A DNA stretch of 64,000 nucleotides from the NCBI GenBank assembly GCA_015179125.1, contig WHVA01000053.1, positions 186,001-250,000 of the forward strand, written 5' to 3'. Origin of the DNA: Gautieria morchelliformis (Eukaryota > Basidiomycota > Agaricomycetes > Gomphales > Gomphaceae). This document shows, piece by piece, positions 23,254 to 34,305 of this stretch. A model generated the notes under the pieces. The model was not told where the DNA came from. It worked only from the letters and a program-made list of their open reading frames with translations, and ran no database searches. Every line of letters begins with the position of its first letter. Positions within the stretch are counted from its first letter, which is position 1. Both the position numbers and the translations under genes were made by a program.

Positions 23254-26200
23254 ATGACCGACTCAAATGCACCACCCGGATCTACCACCTCAAGGTTCGT
23301 CTCGAACCCATGAAATCGTGCCGCGATCCTGATTCCTAACAGAGACGGACGAGATTGTTCCGCCTTCCAACGTGCACTAAGTCGATTCCTCGATGACCTC
23401 CCCGAAAAGAGTAGGAAAGGAGCGTTGATTCAAGAGTGCACTTCTAGAGGCGACGCAGTAACAGCCGAGTCCATAAATGAGTATATTAAGAGTGTTGAGG
23501 AGAGGAAGACCTCGAGGCACAAGATACAAAAATATTTCTCCCCGGTTGTAAATGTCTTGAGGACATATGATGGTGTCATAAATTCATTAGGTGGGAGGGC
23601 TCCGCTGCCTTCTCGGTATTGACAGATCGTTCATGCGTTGTTTGAGCAGTTTCAGCAGATCCAATGCCTACTGCGCTTATTTGGGGAGTGTTGAAAGTGG
23701 TTATCGATGTAATTATAATGGTCGCGATGCTCCACATGTTGGTTGATGTTCTTAATATAGGGAGTGTATCGATACACGAATCTTTTCGAAACAATCAAGG
23801 CGCAGCTGGAATCGCTCACTTTTCAACTCAGGTGCATCAATTTATATGAGGACCTTTACAGAAACTCTGAGGGAATGCAAGAAATCCTCTGCGAGTCGTA
23901 CATCAACATGTTCCGGTTCTGGAACCAGGTCGTTAAGGAATGTCATCGAGGCCGTAAGTTTTTCTACCCTGCCTCTCACTTGCCCGGCCGTTACTGAGTA
24001 TACCTGTGCCTCAGACGCCAGTACTTTCTTTGCCCTCAAGCCAAACAAGCTGCAGAAGATCATAAGCCATCTCCAATCCAACGTTGCCCAAATCAAGGAC
24101 CTGGGTTCTATCATCGAAGCGCGTAGAGCGGAAGATGAACGACAGCGTGGGAGGGTGGAGGCAAGCAAAGCTGACCAGGATAGAATCGAAGTACGTCACT
24201 CCTTACAAGAGCAGAAAGAGCGCCGTGGTATGCGCATTTTTATATTGCCTTTAGCAGCCACACTGCTGACCCTTGTCTTCCAGATGAGTATTACAGGGCC
24301 ACACAGTCGTGGATTGGTCTTCAAGAGTGGAACGAGGCCAACAACTGCACTCGACATCGAAACAACTTGAACGCTCGACAACGTGGGACTTGCGACTGGC
24401 TTGCGAGGCATTCAGTGTATTCTGGATGGCAGAATGGAATTACAAACCCTTCCATTTTTTGGTTGCACTCTCCTCCCGGATTCGGGAAAACCTTCCTCTG
24501 CTCACATGCTTTACAGCTGATCAAGGACTCCAACCCACCCGCCGCCGTGACATACCACTTCTACCGGGAAGAGCACCACACTGGATGTGAGACGCTTCGC
24601 ATCCTCGCCGGTCAGCTCCTAGAATGTTATGGCAAGCATTCTACCCAAGTCGATGAGAAGCTATATCTCCAGACGCAGCGTAGGACATGCTCGCTTGAGA
24701 ACATACAGGCGCTCATCATGATTCTCGTTGAAAATCTTCCCAGAACATATTTCTTCATCGATGGACTCGACCAAGAGGTCTCGCCTGACTGGAGATGGAC
24801 AGAAGCCTCTACCGTACTGGATTTTCTGGTTCGCCTCAGCATGAAGTCGCCCGATAAAGTTCGTATCTGGTGCAGCAGTCAATCCCAGCCGTGTATCAGA
24901 GAGAAGCTCAAGGATGTAATCATGTTCGACATCAAGGACCAACTTGGTGTCAGGGATGATGTGACGCTGTACCTGTCCCGCGTTATGTCTCACTACTATC
25001 CCGAGCTTGACCAGGAGGCAGACGAGAAGGATAGGTTGTTGGAGCACTTGCAAAAGCGTGTAGATGGAAACTTTTTGTTTGCCAGCTTGATGATTGACGA
25101 CCTGGAGGAGGAGGCCGGCAGTTTAACGGATCTGCAAGAAATCATCAAGCAGGGTGATCTTCCCAAGACATGGGATGACTTTTATCGCAAGAAATTCGAG
25201 AAAATCGCGCCCCCGATGCGTCGTCTCGCGCAGTGCGTATTGCTCGGGCAGTTGAAGGGTCATCCATGCTCACCTTTGTCATCGTAACCAGTAATGTTTT
25301 CGCCTTGGTTGCGTTCGCCCGACGACCCTTACGGGTGAAGGAGCTTCGCGAGGCTGTGGGATTGCTGCAGAGCGAAACTCCACACTCTCCTAAAGCTGGC
25401 GACAGGCCGCTTATTCGCCGCTTGCGACAGTTGTTCGCTCCAATGATCGAGGTACAAATTGGCGGTTCTGACGACGATTTCGACGACAGTCCCTGTCGCC
25501 TCTTCCATTCCACCGTCCGAGATTTCCTGATGCAGAATTCTTATATTCTTGGACAAAATCTGCCTATCACGCAACGTATCATAGCCGACGCGTGCTTGGG
25601 CTACCTCTCACAATCGCGATATGCTGAATTATTGACAGTCTCTGGCGAGGAATGGTGCGACATACGGGGTGAGAACGTGGACCACCATCAATTTCTTCGC
25701 TATGCCGCTAAGTACTGGGGTAAACACCTCGGTGATGTTCCGAAAAGCGAGGAGTTGCACAGGCTTGTCCTGTCTTTCATTACATCGTCGAACTTTCAGA
25801 CGTGTATCCAAGTGCAAAGCCTGTGGGTTGAACACAAATTCGCAGTCTTCGGTACTTGGGGCGAAGAAGACAATCAAACCTACCTCGTGCGAGTCTTTCC
25901 AAAGTGGTTCACCGAGGATCAGAGCATACTCAGCAAACAAGGAGTGAAGCTCTGGAAGGACTATTGTCGGTTCGTGCATGATTGGGGGCATCTCCTCGAC
26001 TGTGAGAAGGGGGAAGTCGGGCAGATTGACAGATGTTGGTGGGCTGCGCTTGGCCCGCGGAATTTTTTGTCAAGGTGGCATGGACGATACACTAGCTTTA
26101 TTTACCAGGCAGATGTCGATGCCAACCACGGGATTTGGCAGGACTATGACGGTGTTAGCATGTCCAGTGACCAGCTCAAGAGGTTGCGACTGCAGTAAGG

Positions 26201-28340
26201 ACTTCTGTTTTTTTTTCACCAGCTACATTATTGACACCAGCAATCAGCTCTAGAAATGATGACTCGCTTGAGTTTATATGTGAACATTGGTCCCTACCTG
26301 TCGGTGACAGAGCACCAATTTTGGAGAAGAAGCAAACCATTTTGGCTCACGCGAAAGCCACCAACTGGCTTCTGTATAGCAAATACTCCGGTGACGAGTC
26401 GACGTTGCGTAGAGGTGCAGCCGCGCCTGCAATGTTCAGCCCTGACTGCAGGGTCCTACGGATCGGTGCTCAACTCTTTGCGTTGGATGATCAGGGTACG
26501 TACGTTGCTATGCCAGGGCTTCATATAGAGAGCGAGCCGTATCCTGCCGACGTCGAGGTGTTCGCCTTCTCTCAGCGTTATGTTGTCGTGACCAAGCGGA
26601 AGATCACTAAGAATACGAATCAGCGTGCCACCAGAAACAGGAAAAACAATGATTCCAGAAAAGGGATCAACGAAGAAACCAATTCAGTGGCACCTGTGTC
26701 TGAGGGTGGAGACGACGAGGAAAGCTCTACAGATAGCGAGTCTGAGTTTTCGTATGCGTCGTCGGTGGACTCGGCAGACCGAGCCTACGAGACTTGGAGC
26801 GAGTGTTCTACCGAGTACGAGGACGACTTCGAGGATGACGTCATCGCGCCATGGACTGTACCAGTGGATGGGGACTCTTCAGACTCTTCAGGGTTGGAGT
26901 CCGAAGGGAATATGTCGGATGCAGACCAAAGCGAGGAGCCTGGTTCGGATTCGGCCTCGGAAGATGCAGACTTTCCGATATCTGCGGTTGTTGGATATGG
27001 CCAATGGCACAGCGACGACGAAGATTATGACTTGGAAGGCGAAGGCACACATCATCAAATCAGACTTGCCAGGCGTCCTTGGACTCGGGGGCCGAGAGAC
27101 CCGCAAGTATCTCTCACGGTGTTCAATACAGAATGTTCTCCACCAAGCAAAATATTCTATTTCTCATGCAAGGTGTCGTCCATGATATATGCCTCTCCGC
27201 CTGTGGTACATCCATCGGAGCCCCTGGTAGTATGGCCCCTGGGTGGGGGTGAGGTGTTGTTCGCTGACTTCGTGGCCAATACGTACTTTCTGAGGAAGTT
27301 GAGGCCTTCTACCCGATACAGTGAGTGCAGCCAGTAAGCAGCCCGTGTCTGCGCGCTAATGGCAATATCTAGCGAAGCATATCTTCATGAAATGCCATTT
27401 TTCCTCCTGTGAACTATACCTGCACATGGCTTCTCTCGAAGTACAGCGCAAACCTGTGTCAACTTCTCAACGTAACGCGGAGCGGGATCCACTTAAAATT
27501 GCGCTCTTGGTCTCAACATATCGCATCTGTGGTCATAAAACCACCAAAAGCCCACCAACTCTTATCCATCGCGTAAAGGTCCACATGGGATTTGCAAAGT
27601 CGCTGCCGGTATCGGAGCTACCTTACACGTTAACTTGGATGCCAACCGAACTGTATTTCACCTGCAGCTCCGAGGTTCTTCGGGTCTATCGAATACGTCT
27701 GTTCAAAAATCCCGACCGCTTGGATAAGACTTGGGGTGAGTATGATGTGCTAATGCCAAAGAGAACAATATTTTTGCCTGGCACTGCATCCCAGCGGAAG
27801 GTTTATTATTTCCCTCCCGCAGTTGGGAGCACACAAGCACGAGTTATTATTGGGAGTGAAGTAAGGGCGTATGATGTGGAAATGGATGAAAACCTCTTTG
27901 GCGGGCAGCATGACAATAACCCTCGATGTGTACCCAAGAAAGTCGACGCGCCGGGAGTGGATTTGTCGCCTCCTATCGGGTGTTACTTAGACGAGACTGA
28001 TGACTTCGGGGGCTGGGGAAACTCACATAATTGTTTGGATATTCCAGAGGCTCTGGGTATCGGGAAGCTGGATCGTCGTCGTGAGAAATTCGACTACGAC
28101 GATGATTGTGATTGTAAGTGCTCGTGGTTCAGGACTATTTATTATCAGTATTGATTGCTCAATCCTTCTATTTTTTAAGTGGCAGCGTACATCCTCTAAT
28201 CTTGATGACCCAACCCTTTCTTTCAAGCCTGTGACTGCCTGGATATGCAGCTAATAACATATATGAAATCGAGGAAAGTACCGTATGTCATGGAGGTTGT
28301 TAGACTAAATAAGAGGTTCGAGTTGTCGGCCCGGACCTAG
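23254..28340 (+). CDS. NACHT-domain NLR-like protein, intact left copy
   Basis: NACHT NTPases of this fungal type are STAND switch proteins; some control allorecognition and cell death, but this one's role is inferred only. Ten exons: 23254-23294, 23343-23590, 23650-23708, 23761-23953, 24015-24227, 24284-25232, 25292-26194, 26248-27320, 27373-28113 and 28228-28340. The sum is 4533 nt (1510 aa), divisible by three. The helical N-terminal region includes FQRALSRFLDDLPEKSRKG and SADPMPTALIWGVLKVV. NACHT: P-loop SPPGFGKTFLCSHAL, Walker B YFFIDGLDQ, then VDGNFLFASLMIDDLEEE. A winged-helix-like region (VAFARRPLRVKELREAVGLL) and LFHSTVRDFLMQ follow. The C-terminal half has a long Asp/Glu/Ser-rich insert, beta-rich segments and a short Cys-containing end (YDDDCDSCDCLDMQ). 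No ankyrin or WD repeats were seen. Confidence 0.87.
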
Positions 28341-28859
28341 TCGTCAACCCCCACCCTGCGTACTATGAGAGCTACGAATATACATCTGGTACCTATTGCT
28401 AGACCTTCCTTGGCAAGGCTACATACATGGCAGCTTCTGAACAAAGCTGATCCTTCAATTATTGCTTAATCATGAGCAAGCTGAATGAAGTGTAAAGGTC
28501 TCTCACCCATGCATGGACATACACCTAAGCGAGACACTGAGGGCTATTATCGTCTTGATAGGCCTTTCGAAGAAGCCGCTGCATTGTAGTGCTATGATTG
28601 GAACAAGCATAATGTCATAAAATCGATCAGACATCCATTCGACTGGTTCCTAATCATCACACCTCCCCTAACAACTCTATGAACCGCATATATGCACCCT
28701 TCAGCCCACAAAACACACTCAAAAGTCTGCAGATCACTATAGACTCGCATTGACAAGTATATACACACATCCATGGTCGAAACACTAATCCAATGAACCA
28801 TGGACGAGTCCCAGACCTATGACGAAGCCCTGAGCCTGAGTGACCCAGATCTGAGGAGG
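28341..28859. other. 3' flank of the NACHT gene
   Basis: No gene is seen. The stretch is duplicated in inverted form at about 51371-51883. Its last part (to GATCTGAGGAGG at 28848-28859) resembles the sequence preceding an LTR-like block in the 628-bp insertion at 50451-51078, so part of it may be old retroelement sequence. Confidence 0.45.
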
Positions 28860-29290
28860 TGTATGATGGCTAGTCCATAGAATTTTCTTTCTTTCTATTA
28901 CCACTTACACATTTCTCTTCTGATATTAAAACTCACAATCCCATTCCATCATTCAACAGACCAGATGTCTAGCTACCATAGTATCTGGCATATAAACTAC
29001 CAGATTCTAAGTCACACATGGTCCAGAGCAACTACCTCCATAGTAGCTCAATCCCTAGCTAGATAAATAGTCAGCAATGTATGCCACAATTCCCTAGTAA
29101 ATTTGAACTCACTTGTTTTGAAGTTACTTGGTGTTTTGTGACACATATGTTGCATAGTTGTTGTTCGAGAATGCATACACTCTGTGTATACTCGATTCGA
29201 CTTCAACTTAGAAGTCTGAATCATACATCTATTCGAACCTATATTTGATAGCTCTTAATCTTTCATAGATTAAGTGTCTCATCATACTCA
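28860..29290 (+). repeat. Putative 5' LTR of the left Copia element
   Basis: It starts TGTATGATGGC and ends CATCATACTCA just before the gag ATG at 29293. The ends are near-inverted copies. The same unit, with insertions, lies inverted at 49610-51370. Without a 3' LTR in the window the limits are provisional. Confidence 0.55.
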
Positions 29291-29292
29291 CC

Positions 29293-29430
29293 ATGGCACA
29301 ACCTACGGCAACAGCACTGGTGCATATCATTCTGAAACATGATATACACAAATTTAGAGATATCAAACCCAAGCTGGGCAGACAACTGGATGTCCTGGAA
29401 GAGAGAATTGTTAGCAACTGTGAGGGACAG
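29293..29430 (+). pseudogene. Copia gag, first part (left arm)
   Basis: The gag begins ATG 29293 (MAQPTATALVHIILKHD, HKFRDIKPKLG). It is cut after GACAG at 29426-29430 by the 13.96-kb Gypsy element, and the reading resumes at 43391. Compared with the right-arm copy, a lost base after KPKLG shifts the frame. This is the Ty1/Copia gag type. Confidence 0.8.
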
Positions 29431-29642
29431 TGTAAGATTATGAATCTTATGGCCTTGTGTCACAAGGGCAAGCGGAACTCGACCAAGATGTGGTAATTCC
29501 GTGTGCTACGTAGTGACAGTTGTAAGGTAAGATCTGGGGAACCGCCACGTGGTTCCCACACAAGAACTGTACAGTGCTTATCTAAGCTAGTCCAGTAGCA
29601 TGCATTGCCTTAAGGGCAATGTGGGTAAACATCATATTTACA
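29431..29642 (-). repeat. 3' LTR of Gypsy 1
   Basis: 212 bp, TGTAAGATTATG...CATATTTACA on the plus strand, with a short hairpin (CATTGCC/GGCAATG) near one end. It is the same length as the LTR at 43179-43390. Confidence 0.93.
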
Positions 29643-30280
29643 CCCTCCCCCTCTATGAACAACTCAAACTTCCTCGTATATGGACCTAGTGAGGCCCTTG
29701 GAGTCCGCATCCGACATAGGCATGTCATTGTACGGGGCCGGCGGTGGATGCGGGTCCGTCGGGAGCTCTGCGTTTTTTTATTTTTTATTTTTATTTTTAT
29801 TATCCATTTTGTCTTTTGGGGCGGTGCCCTATGTAAGATGATGCATACAGGTGTTCGGTCGACAACATTTGATCTATCTACCCTTTCTTCCTCAATCTCT
29901 GCATGAGCTCAGTAGCCTGGGCTTCAAGCTGGTCCGTGCCTGTGTCTTAGGCGAGGTTGTGTGTTTGTGAGTCTTTTGTGGTGTCTATGTGTTTTCCTGC
30001 TTCTGTCCTACTCCTGTATTGTCACGTCACCAAAGGTGTGTTTGAATCTTCCTGTCGCGTTGATGTACTGGAAGAGTGGGGCTATGGCTTTTGGCCTAGA
30101 GAGTAGTGTTTGAAGTGACCTCGCATCCCGTTTGAGCTTGTATTCCAGCCGCTGTCTTTGTGTTTTGTACGCAGGGCACCGGATTAGGTAGTGGTATACT
30201 GTTTCATCACTGCTGAAGCACGCTTGACAGGTCGGGGAGTCTGCCTTTCCGATGTTGAAGAGGTGTCTGTTAAGCGGTAC

Positions 30281-31894
30281 TGTCAAGATTGGATTTTGGG
30301 CGTTAATATCGCATGTTAGTGGCGAATGCCCGAATAGCATGTGCGATCTAGCGAATAGCCCAGCGAACAGTACCGAAGAGGTAAGGGTTAAGAAGTAAGA
30401 GGGTTAATCAAAAGGGATTCGCCCTGATCTACAGTCATAGCGAAATAGCCCGTGGCACTTGATGATGTAACGTGCAAGGTGTCACGGAAAGGTTGTCTAA
30501 GTAGCGACAATCCTTTCGCCAGCGAAGGCACTCCTTTGGAGCCCTTCGCTGACAGCACAGAAAATAACTCGAAGGCTAGGGTAACAAAGATGAAGTATGA
30601 GAACTCACCAGTGATGCCTAAGTCCTCTTCTGGTCGAAGATAGAAATCTACAGGAGAAGGCTCAAGACGATGGTCACAGCGAGGTCAAGTTTGCACAAGA
30701 TGGATGTATGATAATTAAACTGGAGAATATACATGCGAATGTAGACTACTTATACTGAATGCTCATATGGTGCTAGTGAATAGGAAAGAGGCTGTCTGGA
30801 GTCAGGATTGGATAGGGGTGCGCAGTCAGGATACATAATAGATGAAATAGACATACAATAGAATGGAAGAGGGGTGCGAACATGAAACGATGGAGAGGAA
30901 AGAGGAAAGAGGGCGAAGGCCCCTATGTATGAAAACACGCCTTGGGACCTGCATATACACCACCCTGCACGGACTCTTCGTCTGATGGGTTGGTCCCACA
31001 TGACCTACGGGTAGGATGCCCCGTGAATGCATTCTGGCCATAGGAACACCCAAAGGGGGTTGAGTTGAGAAGATGATGGGACCAGTGATGAACCATCAAC
31101 CCGGGTAAAGGATGTCGATCCTGTTTGATGGCGTGCCTGCTGGTGAATGATGCGAGTAGCAAATGGTCATATGGCGAATGTGGCGAATAGTGAATGGAGC
31201 GAGGAGTGAATGGAGCAAGGAGTGAATGGAGTGAAGACGAGCGAACATGGAAGAGTGGTGAAAGGGACAACAGGGATAGCTGGGTACAAGAAATAAATGA
31301 GTCATGACAGCCTGCACCTCCTTGCAATTCATGATAGGACCAGTGATGAACCATCAATCCAGGTAAAGGATGTTGATTGTGTTTGATGGCATGGCTACTG
31401 GCGAATGATGCAAGTAGCGAATGGCCATTTGGCGAATGTGGCGAATAGTGAATAGAGCAAGGGGTGAATGGAGCGAAGCCGAGCGAACATGGAAGAGTGG
31501 TGAAAGGGAAAACAGGGATAGCTTGATACAAGAAATGAATGGGTCATGACAACTGTGTAGTCAAAACTTCAGCGAAGCTAATTCATCCTGCCCTGCAGTG
31601 GTACGAGTCCCATTGAGTCCAACCTGCACGGAGGCTGCAACTGACACTATCCGAATGCATCCTGAGCATGTGGGTCTGTCATGGAGTGGGAGTTTAACAG
31701 ATGATGGGTTCTATGATGGATGATGGCCCCAACACCTGGCGTCCTGGCAGGAATGATACGAATAGCGAATGCGAAAGCAGTATGGCGATGAATATTTTGG
31801 CAAGATATTCGCTGGGTCGGGAAGCCGTTCGCTGGTTGAGGAGGTCATTTGCCGTGTGTTGAGGGAAGATTCGCACAATAAACGAATCATGACA
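30281..31894 (-). mobile_element. 1.6-kb solo-LTR-like element with internal tandem repeats
   Basis: Its ends read TGTCAAGATTGG (left) and AATCATGACA (right), so the termini are TGTCA...TGACA. It is flanked by the 5-bp duplication GGTAC (30276-30280 and 31895-31899). It has no coding frame of note and is rich in GCGAATG-like motifs. Excision rejoins the LINE frame (TGHVP-LNRH). It could be a large solo LTR or a short non-autonomous LTR element without internal genes. No second copy is present in the window. Confidence 0.8.
31069..31590. repeat. Tandem duplication of about 258 bp inside the solo-LTR-like element
   Basis: Two units start ACCAGTGATGAACCATCAA (31081 and 31339), followed by the same order of motifs (GGTAAAGGATGT, GTTTGATGGC, GAATGATGC) with scattered changes. 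A weaker third start is near 31698. This is tandem duplication, not a CRISPR array. Confidence 0.8.
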
Positions 31895-33854
31895 GGTACG
31901 TGGCCTGTTCTGAGCTGAATCAGGAGAGAGCTGTGGCGGCGTGCTAGCCTGTCGCAAAGCTTCATAAAGGTGGATGAAGGCATTGATGGGTCTATTTTGT
32001 GTACCATGGGGGCTCTCGGTGACGTCCTGAACAGTTCCTTCGCCTGTCTTTTGAGTGCCTTGTGGTGTCTTTGCAACTCTGTGGCCTTGCTGATGGGTAG
32101 CTCTCCTTGGCATGCTATCGGTACGTCCTGCTCCCTTGTGGAATCTCCTTTGGCTGCTTTTCTGGCTTCTTCATCTGCCTTCTCGTTGCCCTTCACCCCT
32201 GCGTGGCCCGGCACCCACCTCATCGTAACTCTGCATTGCTCTGCCCTTCCCGCGCTGACTGCACTCATCTGCTTGTGGAGGGCGCTGACTAGATATTGGC
32301 TGGAGATTGCACGCTCTTCCCTGGTTGTCTGGATGGCCGCTTGGTTGTCGACTCCCAGCATGTGTCGTCCCCCTTGTTCCCACCTCAGAAGTTTGGCCCC
32401 CATTGCGGCGCCCAGTAGCTCTGCTTCGAACACGGTGTGCTCGTCCGTCGTTCCCCTGTATCTTCGTGCTACCCTTACCTCTGTTTCCCCTTGGTACAGT
32501 ACTGCGGCCACCCCTACGCCCCCGTCTATGGCCGAGCCGTCTGTGTACACCTTGACTGTCGCTTGGTTGGCTCTCTCTTCCTCAACCGCCTCCTTCTTGT
32601 TCTTGGGGATCTGCACCTCGAACGACGGCTCCCATTTGGGCTCAATGGCTGCTACGTCAATCGTCTCCATCTTTTGGGGCTTTAGTCGGGAAGCGTGCAG
32701 TATCTTGTGTATGGCTGTCCAGTGTCTTTTGACATACCTGCTCGCTGCGTTTTTGACATGCTTCGACAGGGGGTGTTGTCTGGGTAGGGTAGTCAGTCAG
32801 ATAGCTGCCCGGTGTATAACTTTAGGTACTAAGAGCTTGAACGGTAGTATGTTTGCGTGTGCATCTAGCATGTCGCTGGCCGTTGTTCTCATTGCTCCAG
32901 TTATTGTGAGCGCAGCTTGCCGCTGAACCCTGGCCAGCTTGTTGATATGGCCCTTCGTGCCCTTGGTGTGGGCAGATTCTGGGACTAGGAACACGTCAGC
33001 TGCGTATAGTATTTTGGGTATTACTACGGCTATGAAAAACTGTCGCATCTGCTTAGCTGCTATCCCTTTGGACGTTCTCGCTAGTCTCTTGTATTGATCA
33101 ACGAGCTTTGTCCCTTTCTTGAGCACGTAGTCTGTGTGGTGTTTGAACCGCAGCTCTTGGTCGAGCATCATGCCTAGGTACTTGTGCACCTCTGTTGGTC
33201 TGATTGTATGGTTACCTATTGTTATCGCAGGTCAAGTGACTGGTCTGGATCCACTTGTTCTCATTGGGTCTTTTTCCTGCCTCCTGGTGAACCCCATCAA
33301 GCCAAACTTGTCCAGGAGCTCTGCGTTATCGGTGGGCAATGCCCATCTCCTGCCGAAAGGTCGCTTCAGCGACCGGGTCAGGGACCGGTGAGGGGCCACG
33401 CGTAACAGCTAGCTCCTGGTCTAGCTGTGCGTGGGCGGCGGTCGATGCTTCTGCGGCCACAAGTGCCGCCGGTCGCAATCTCTCCTGCCCTACTTGGGCA
33501 GGTGCACTAAATGTTGTCCTGGATAGGTCACGCTGAATGAACTGCTCGATCTGGGGCACGCTGTCTCGGTTCACGCCGCCATACCTGGCGAGCCAGCGGG
33601 CGACCTCGTCCAGAGGGATGTCCCGCGGCAACCGCCCTTGGATGGGGAACATCCCAGTGATCGACACCCTTAGGGTGTCGCTGACGGTTGTACCAGACCT
33701 CGTTGGCTGGCACGAGGTCCTGCCATTGGCCAGTGACATGGAATAGTTCATATATCTGCGCCCTGAGGGGAGAAGGGGGCTTGGGGTTTTTTGGCGCAAG
33801 CCTCCTGTGTAGAGGACAGGAATTATAGGCAGTAGGTTCGGACTTGATACTCAA

Positions 33855-34305
33855 AAAAATGGACTAGAAATCAATTCACTCTCTCAGTGAATTTAGTTGT
33901 CACTCTAAATATATTATACACTACCTAGAAATCAATTCACTACAGGATTTCTAGGTTAACAAATCGAAGAAGAATAAGACTAATTTACTTGGCTCTCTCA
34001 GTGAATTTAGTTGTCACTGAGAGAGGGGGGAAATGTGTCTCATGCGCATGTACTACTAGCCGGCGCTTTAGCACCCGTGAGGCAATGGTGTGCTATGCTA
34101 AGCGCCCATATAATGTAGCGCGTTGGTGAACAGCCGCAGCTCAAAAAGGAAACTTGTCCACAACCACCCACAAAGGGTCGGTTGGACAGAACATGAAAAG
34201 AAGTAGAAATACAGCTTTGAAAGATCAAAGAAAAATTTGACAAATCATAGAATGAATGTCAGCATGGTTTCAAGTCAAAATCAAAAGAAATACGAATGGT
34301 GGAAT
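33855..34305. other. Non-coding block with perfect hairpins inside Gypsy 1
   Basis: This AT-rich 450-bp stretch breaks the extra ORF between LPHQNQAK-stop and YELFHVTGQ. It contains a repeated module (CTCTCTCAGTGAATTTAG at about 33879 and 33993) and two perfect hairpins: CCTAGAAATC/GATTTCTAGG (33924-33955) and CTCTCTCAGTGA/TCACTGAGAGAG (about 33993-34025). It is possibly a small insertion, but I found no clear target duplication. Confidence 0.5.

Larger units (their letters stand above)
19797..29430. repeat. Left arm of the large inverted duplication
   Basis: Read outward to inward, the arm contains the last codons and 3' flank of the oxidoreductase, the AAA+ gene (-), the NACHT gene (+), its 3' flank and the Copia LTR with the start of gag. 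It matches the reverse complement of the right arm (48893-60386) along its length with small indels. It resumes at 43391-43983 after the Gypsy insertion. The outer limit is set by the match starting TTCCAGTTCA at 19797. Confidence 0.9.
29775..33314 (-). mobile_element. 5'-truncated LINE (non-LTR retrotransposon with RNase H)
   Basis: It is flanked by a 13-bp duplication GGAGCTCTGCGTT (29762-29774 and 33315-33327). On the minus strand it starts inside the reverse-transcriptase C-terminal region (DKFGLMGFTRRQEK, VHKYLGMMLDQELRF). RNase H follows (VYTDGSAIDGG, FEAELLGAAMGAKL, LGVDNQAAI, VPGHAGVKGNEKADEEA). Then comes a zinc-binding tail (CQACFSSDETVYHYLIRCPAY) and an A-rich end (AAATA-type) at 29775-29800. 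The solo-LTR-like element 30281-31894 splits it between RTGHVP and LNRHLF. The 3' end is shared with the LINE fragment at 49654-50343. It sits in the extra ORF of Gypsy 1. Confidence 0.9.

Noticed and set aside
23311-23313. TGA near the NACHT N-terminus, present in both arms, taken at first as a shared nonsense mutation
   Set aside because: A 48-nt intron (23295-23342, ending CCTAACAG) removes it and keeps the frame into DGRDCSAFQRAL in both copies.
31069-31590. Repeats in the solo-LTR-like element as a CRISPR-like array
   Set aside because: Only two long diverged units with no spacer pattern; this is a eukaryotic genome.
32107-32926. Long plus-strand frames opposite the LINE RNase H
   Set aside because: They are shadows of the minus-strand coding, which has clear catalytic motifs.
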